From assembly GCA_029721435.1 (NCBI GenBank), contig CM056583.1, positions 53,485,620 through 53,549,619 on the forward strand: a stretch of 64,000 nucleotides of DNA. The letters run 5' to 3'. The position numbers were made by a program, and so were the translations under genes. Below the pieces are notes generated by a model, which was not told the origin of the DNA, searched no databases, and saw only the letters and a list, made by a program, of their open reading frames with translations. Below, piece after piece: positions 57,186-64,000 of the stretch. The stretch comes from Gymnothorax reevesii. Its lineage: Eukaryota; Chordata; Actinopteri; Anguilliformes; Muraenidae. Numbering within the stretch: position 1 is the first letter of the stretch; each line of letters starts with the position of its first letter.

Positions 57186-60100
57186 TAATGCCCCCCCCCC
57201 CACTTTTACCCTCCTCCCACATTATTTTTAAGCATAATCAGAGGTCCCTATATTGCAACACTTACGGTAAAAAACTGTTCCACTCACTGCAAATGCCTAT
57301 ATATTGCAACACTTATGGTAAAAACATTAGGTAAAAGATACAGCCGACTGCAGGCACTCATTGTGCGTACGGACTCCACAGCTTCTTGTCTGCCCCGGGC
57401 AGGGGTGTCAAGCCATGTGCCATGGAGGGCCAGTACTAGTTGATTATACCACCTATACCATGGTCATTTTCCAGCAATATCAAATCGCAGCATTCAGAAT
57501 TTTTTGTGAAAGTTTTGCACATAAAAAACGAGATGTTAATCATTAAACTGCCGCGTATTATCATACCCAATACTACAGGCCAAGCTAAATTGAACCAGCT
57601 ATCTTAGTTCATCTTTCGTTCATGGAGAAAGAATCTTTTTCGCGCGCTTACATCCGTTACCGATTCCCGCTGAAACGGAGATTATGCCTAACACAACATT
57701 ATGCGCGATTATGCAGACTGTAGCTAACTTGATACCCGAAATTACAATGAATTTATGATGGTTTCCGTAGACCCAGCAAGCTGAAATCAGTCTATTGGCA
57801 TAGCACGTAGCTACCGAACTGTCAGCGGCTGCAGATCCATGAAGTGGACACATTAGCTTCCTTTGTAACTGTACATAATTACTATTGTTGAAAAGAAAAA
57901 AGCCTGATAACTTCGCTGCTATGATATTCACAGTCATTATCACTGGAGTACCTACTGTTAACCGCTCCGCAGCTTATACAACGCTGCCAAATTTATTGGA
58001 GATAAATGAGCAGCTAGGTTTCTGTTATACCCAGCCAAATGCCAGTGCTCTAATGTTGCTGAGGTTACAGGTTGGCTTGTGGATGAAATTCAAACGGTGA
58101 AACTACCGTAGCCGAATTACCAGTGCGGTTCCAGTTTTAATCCATACCTGGCTGCCAGCCAAAAAAGAAAGAGTATTCACCCCGACCATGGTATAAGGAC
58201 AAAGAATCCACTGTTTGGAGTAACACCACTTAATAAATATGTTCAAGTGAAGGAGTTGCCATGTGTTTACATAAAGCCTTAGACAATACTGGTGATGGCT
58301 GAACATGGTTAACCCCTTTCTGCAGATGTAGACGCCCGCATCTATAGACCTGCAAATTTAAGCACGCTGTTACTGTACTCGATCACTAGATGGCACCCCC
58401 GGATCAGTTATTGAATGTTCACAAGCAAGCAGACCTCGAACGCGGTTCTGAATATGGGGAAGTTCACTCCACGCCCTGTTTTTCAAGAGCTGCATGAATT
58501 AAACTCCTCAGCTAAGCCTGATGTGCAAACTGGTCAGTATCCTTGCCCATAGTATCGATCCAGCAGTTTAAAAAAACCATATTTTGACACAGAAAAAATC
58601 GTTATCCTCTGTAGCAACCAGTTAAGCCACAGTGAGCCAACAGTATTCCAAGTAATGTTTCAGAAAAATCAGTTTTCTGAGGCAAAAAAATCGACATGGT
58701 ATTGATTCTCTCACATTCTACTGTCAATTACAGTTGTCACATACAAATAAATTCGTAGTTCCCTACCGTGGATTTACGCGCAGATTAATTCATTGACAAA
58801 TCCAGCGCTTCCTTATATCCACCCGAGTACTGGCGTTGATAGCCAATCACTCAATCATATGCTCAGACTCTTCTGCATAATTGGTGAGTTACACTTCATG
58901 CCCTCGTGAAGTTTCCCTAGTAACAATGTATTGATTGGCTTGTTTCTTATCCAATTCCCGAGTGTTTAAACATTTTAGAGTAAGTGAAACACATTGATTG
59001 GACAAACACAGAGCATACAAACCTATGCGTATCAGCAGGCTCGGTTGTATCCTGTCTACGTTGTGCACATTACGCGGCTAAAATAGACGCGATTTATAGA
59101 AAACACGTTCGCAAAACTGGCCTTGAAGTGTTCAGTTACATTTACAGGATTTAAATTAGATAAGGATATGGTCAATTGGAATTATTTCGAATGAAACAGG
59201 ACTGGAGGGTTCTTGCTACTGGATACATCGGTCTCTGGAGAAGGGATTCATGAAAAAGGTGAGGCTGCTACTTTGTTTTTTTTTTTTTGTAGTTATTGTT
59301 GTTTTTTTTTTAAATGTATACGTACTCAACAAAGTCGAATGTCGAGGTTTTTTTCCTGTTTAAAACGCGAACTGCCCGTGCATTTGGGTGGACCCCCTGG
59401 TATGTTTATTGCACGTTTCTTTTGAATCCAGGGAGGCAATGGATTGTTCCCTGAAAGTGGAGTGTCTGTTCTGTTAAAATAAGGTATATTTCAGAATTCA
59501 GAAATTACTGAGTTAGTGAGTTGCACTTGTTCCTTATAAGCATTGAAATGAGTTTGTGAGCTTAGAAGAGGGGACTGGTAGCTTCCATTACAGGGTGAAT
59601 GTTCGAACCGTTTAATAACGAGTTTATTTAATGCGTGTCTGTGCTGGCTTGGGGGACTTTGAAGTAAAATGGCCAAAACTCTAAACTTTATTATGGAGAA
59701 AAGGCATGTCTTGTGTTTGGAGAGGTTACTGGTGACCATTGATATTCAACTGCACTGAGATTGATAAATTCATACTAAACTCAACCAGAAAATCATTTGT
59801 TCATGTTAAATTTCATGCCTCAAAACTTTATTTGTGTTATATACATGATTTTTTTATGATTTGACAGGACTTCATTTTGAGACTTCGGGGAGACACTTGG
59901 ATAGCTGTATAATTTGGCTAAAAGCATGTAGGTAATCTAGAATGTAATGTTGAAGATGAATTGTACTTGTGGTCAAGGAGTTTATGATCCCATAAATGTA
60001 TAGTTTTAAGCCCCAGCAGTTTTTCAATCCTCAGAATTATTTTTTTTGCAATTTCAATGGTGAATTCTCATGAAGATTCTTCTTGTTTGCAGCTCATTTT

Positions 60101-60903
60101 CTCTACCATAATCATGAAAATTAACTGAAATACTATGTAATTCTAAATGCTGAATGCTTTTTTTCAGAATTGAGCCACATTTTTCCCCTTTATGAAGCTT
60201 AAATCTTGAATTATACAGCATTAAAGTGGGTAACCCATAAATAGCCAAATTTGGCTTCTGCACACAGGGGTTAATGTGACAAAAATTTGAAATGCAATGA
60301 ATTTTAATGAATTTATGACCTATTGACAGCTCTCGAAAAGGCCTTGTAGAGGCACACCACTTCTCTGCCTCTCTGAGTTGGCTTCCCAAGTCGGGAATTT
60401 TGAGAATCCCAAAGGTCCCTGAACCCCCTACAAGGTCTCGCGATGCCGTTGTCTTGGGCGTGGCAGTGCTTTTGGCTAGCAGCGAAGGTGGAGATTTCCC
60501 AAGAAAAGACTTTCTAACTTGATATTTGAGGAAAAGGTGTAGTATTAACTGGGAAACCAACACCTGACCTCAAGGATTTAATCCAAAGGAAGGGACAAAA
60601 ATTATGAGGACTTTGCAAACGGAATGGTACAAAAAGAAAGATTGGCTTGTGTGGATGTAGTCAAGCTAGCAAGGTGTTGTGCATTCAAAGTCTCCTTTTC
60701 TCGGTGGGTAGCGGCAGTGTCTGGCTGAGAGAGGCTTACTGCGACCTGCACAACCTGCCGAGGGCTTTGCTGAAGCACCAAACCTCCATAGCCCACATCC
60801 GCTCTCAGACCCCTCTGAACACCTTTGGTCAGAGTCGGATAGACACAGTGCTGGCTCTACATTACTGCACACAACGAAAAGGTAAAAGCTAACAGGGATA
60901 TTA

Positions 60904-60905
<2 letters not shown>
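57186..60905. other. edil3 intron, no gene recognised
   Basis: Mostly unassigned. 57385-57445 has the GGGGTGTCAAGCCATGTGCC words of a common fish repeat. TTAACCCCTTTCTGCAG near 58310 and an inverted GGGGTTAA near 60278 might be ends of an element, but this is weak. An open frame at 60647-60892 ends at a possible splice donor (see findings). Confidence 0.35.

Positions 60906-60946
<41 letters not shown>
60906..60946. repeat. (CT)n microsatellite
   Basis: About 20 uninterrupted CT dinucleotides. Confidence 0.95.
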
Positions 60947-60949
<3 letters not shown>

Positions 60950-61835
60950 GGTTATAAAGTCTTCCTATGTTGTGTTCGTATTTGAGTGACACAATAGCTT
61001 TTTAGGCTTTTCAGACTTAGTTGTGCTTGGAGGTTTAATGGTGTGTGATCAGAGCAGGCGATGTTTATAACGTATTGTTGTTGGTTTTATTGACTGCACT
61101 GGAGCTGGAAGTCTGGAGCTGGTGATTTCTTGTTGTGATCTTGCCTTTGGGAGCTCCTGGGCGGTAAATCCTGTAGAAATGTAGGTGAATGTATGTCTCA
61201 GAAAATTAATTGGCAGTAATTGTGTGCGCGCTACAATCCGCCGATGTCAAGAACTACCTTTTTGACAACGGCAGCTTGATTGACTATGCAGTGGTTCTAT
61301 TATTGAGTTCTGCTTAACATATATTTTTGCATGTATGTACTATGCCGTTTAAGCCCTGGCTGAGCTTACCCAGCCACGGACCTCACTGTGCATGAAACAA
61401 AAAGTCCAAACCATTAGTTTCAAAGACACCTCAATCGAGGTGATGGATTTGGGGCACATGTCTGGGTTAACGGGAATGAGCCAAACGTCTTAATTTTTAA
61501 TACCGTAAGTGTTGCAATATAGGGGCACGGATGAGGTGCACAGAATAGAGGCACTGTGAGCGAGCTGAACACATAACACGACACTTTTAACCCCGCAAAA
61601 TCCGGCGCTCCTGTAGACCGGTGAGTCTGGAGGTGTGACCTTGCACTTGATCTATTCAACCCATTTCTTGATTATGCATACTTTTTTTTTTTTTTACAAA
61701 AATCATATTTTACCATTTCTCTTGTGTTCTAGGAGAGGTAAACGACTAATATTAACCATGATGCTGTCTACATTTCATGTTATTAAAATAAAGCCAAATC
61801 TGTAAAATAAACAAGTATTTGACACTAACGTGTCT
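60947..61835. other. edil3 intron, no feature recognised
   Basis: Unassigned apart from one copy of the CCGTAAGTGTTGCAATATAG word at 61501-61523 that also occurs near 57.25 kb. Confidence 0.4.
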
Positions 61836-62094
61836 TTGTCCCCCGCCACAAAATGTGAAATCGTGTCAAAAAGAACAATTTCTCGGTGTGACCTTGAGAA
61901 TGGCGCGAAGGTCACCGAAATCGACTGGCGCCGGTATATCAGATTAATACATGTTGACATGAAATTTGAAGAAAATCCGTCAATTCGTTCTTGAGATATC
62001 TCGCTGACAAGGATTCGGGACGTACGTACGGACGGACGGACGGTCGTGAATACTATGTCCCGCCGCTTCGCGCGTTCCGCGCGGCGGGGGACAA
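61836..62094. mobile_element. 259-bp MITE with GTCCCCCGCC-type ends
   Basis: Inverted ends TTGTCCCCCGCC on both sides. The core has GAAATTTGAAGAAAATCCGT then a GAGATATCTCG word and a (GGAC)n run, followed by a GC-rich palindrome (CCGCC...GGCGG) next to the right end. It shares the AAATTTG-GA-AATC-GTC core with 47393-47562. Superfamily unknown. Confidence 0.65.
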
Positions 62095-64000
62095 TGAATT
62101 AGGTCTACTCTGATTTGTTTTACAAACCTAGTGCGAAAAAAAACCTGTTTTGAAAACCCAATAATTTTTGGTGAGTATCAAAATCACAAACACCACACAA
62201 GGGTTAATATGCATGAATTCAAACAGAATATCAGGTCAATCACTTAGGCTTAGGCTTGTGTAGGAAAAAGCTCCATTTTTGAAACATTTATTTAACACTG
62301 CTACAAAGAAGTGTGGCAGGTTCCGCTCTCACTAAATTACCAAAATCTGGAACACAAAACTTTATTTCTGAGAGTGCGTTTCAAACCTATTTTATTGTCT
62401 GTGCAGTGCCTATGAAACAAAATGGTCAGAGACGACATGCGTTCCCAAAGATAAGACTGTATTCAATAAATATCAGTCAACTGATTCACCATTTTAGACA
62501 TGTTATTTTCCTTCCCCACTAACACAATTCTGTAAGCGAAAGTAATCGCCAAAATGAACTTAGTGAATTGTGAAGGAAAGCAATTTGCATACTGATGGAG
62601 TCCTGGCCATAGTTTTGATTTGTGTAATGTCTTTTCTATTCCCTAAATCACACAAGACCAAATCAACGCACCCTTATGTTTCTGTCTTAAAACAATACGG
62701 TTCATTAGAAATACACAAAATGCCATTGTATCCAGTGCGCTTTGCATTTTATTGCCATGGGTATACTTGAAATTGAGCCATTTACAGTCCAGGCCGTTGA
62801 AGCTTCCTCTCCGATTACTCGAAACACACAGCAGAGGTAATCTCATCCAGGCTGAAGTCAGCACAAACTCCAACCGCCAAGGGCATTCTATAATTACTGT
62901 CCCAGGTCACGGGCATATATGGGCCTTTCCCCCGTTTCCCCTGGCAGCTGATGCCGAACCAAACCGAGACGAAATAAGCTCATTAAAGGTGAACACACTT
63001 AGCGACGAAATGCTCAGAATCCATTTTCGACGCAGGCAAATGCACGCCTTTGAAGTCTCGTCATAACCTATGAATGCCCGTGGCAGCGCCATTTAATCTG
63101 CTCATTAATCTTCCATGCTGCTGAGGACTTGAAGACATGATTGTGCCCGTCTCACCCAGTGAAAGCCAAGGGAATGACGCAGTTCCATGCAACAGCACAG
63201 TATGCCATACATTGAAACTGTCAGACTGTTTAATATGCAGTACAATGATACTAAATATTAAACTTATTAAACAGCTTACTAGATTTATTGACATTCATAT
63301 TTTACTGCATTTGAGGACAACGTATTATTGCACATTATCTTTATTTGATAAAATTTATATCTTAATAAATAGTATTTTTATTCAGAGATACACAAGAAAT
63401 TGCAACTTTCAATTATATTTCCATTATGTATTTACGTGTTTATTACAAAAGGCACTCCCTTCACTACATGCAGTTCATTTGAGGCCAAGCTTTATGTATC
63501 GGCTAAATGCCCATGTACTTACGGCATCATACCATGCCCCATCAATTCCTGAATGGGGCAGCCATCGTTAAACTCTCAACAGAGGCGAGAGATATCGCTT
63601 GCCATGCTGTGCTCATATACCGGCACACTCTGATCCTCTGCCCATGGCAAAAGGACTAACACACTAGAAAACCTATAAATGATAAATGGCCTTTATTTTC
63701 TTATACATTTATTCTGTATAAATGGGCAGATCTTACATCAGAACACTATCTATAGTGCATCCCCTTACTCCCCAAAGGATAGCAGCTGATTTTATTTAGC
63801 ACTGAATGGATGCAAAGACAAGACCATGTTCCTTCCAGTAAGCAGTTCAGTTCTGCTCCAACTAACTGCAACTAGAAGGAGAGGTTCAGCAGTGTCAAAT
63901 CAGTAAGAAATTAATTGATAGAAGTGCTTATGAGCTCAAGTTAAAAGCTGACTGTGCAGTGTGCCATGCAGATTATCCTGCAGTACCTTGATAACAGGTC
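62095..64000. other. edil3 intron, possible conserved non-coding stretch
   Basis: No gene recognised. 62750-63180 is a block of high-complexity, low-repeat sequence with several homeodomain-type TAAT/ATTA cores (for example CATTTAATCTGCTCATTAAT) and could be an enhancer, judged by appearance only. 63220-63420 is very AT-rich. Confidence 0.35.

Noticed and set aside
58308..60284. Possible 2-kb piggyBac element between TTAACCCC and GGGGTTAA
   Set aside because: The ends match over only a few bases and no transposase sequence was seen between them.

Overview
The window looks like ray-finned fish (probably teleost) DNA. It has one conserved protein-coding gene, two of whose exons fall here, set in long stretches of transposons of fish type: Tc1/mariner elements, an L2-type LINE tail, a Ty3/gypsy chromovirus and TTAA-flanked MITEs. 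I could not name the species.

Host gene. Two exons on the minus strand encode the C-terminal part of the second discoidin (F5/8 type C) domain of an EDIL3-like protein. The last coding exon is 26899-27048 (ends LLGCTEED, then stop). The penultimate exon is 48308-48463. Both have consensus splice sites and phase-0 junctions. The intron between them is 21,259 bp and full of transposons. Everything right of 48463 is intron upstream of that exon, because I found no earlier exon before the window ends. Everything left of 26899 is 3' UTR or downstream flank.

Mobile DNA, left to right. 1-900: two LTR-like remnants. 5896-6225: a TTAA-flanked MITE touching a small LTR-internal-LTR element (6231-6623). 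7169-9741: hairpin-forming repeats, an L2 tail, a hAT-like end and a Tc1-type MITE. 10300-12585: two Tc1 relics. 12728-19587: a complete chromovirus with 1,269-bp LTRs, a 5-bp target duplication (CTCTG) and one uninterrupted 1,425-codon Gag-Pol frame. 19732-21320: a long-TIR Tc1-like element. 22691-25604: three small DNA elements. Inside the edil3 intron: solo LTRs at 29278-29854 and 30482-32256, an L2/Rex1-like LINE (34503-37200) split by a solo LTR (35018-35400), a Tc1 relic (41142-42773) and two MITEs near 47 kb. Right of the penultimate exon: a three-level nest of Tc1-like elements (48897-53773), a second copy of the small LTR-internal-LTR element (55231-55660), an LTR-like remnant and another MITE.

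Most unusual observations. First, a miniature non-coding LTR element (TRIM-like) occurs at two loci. Its 167-bp LTRs contain a tRNA-like sequence with box A and box B spacing. Second, the chromovirus looks very young, and 10 bases just inside its 5' LTR are complementary to the predicted first 10 bases of its own RNA, as in self-priming Tf1/sushi elements. Third, the triple nest of Tc1-like elements has clean TA duplications at each level. All homology statements come from recognition; no database search was run.
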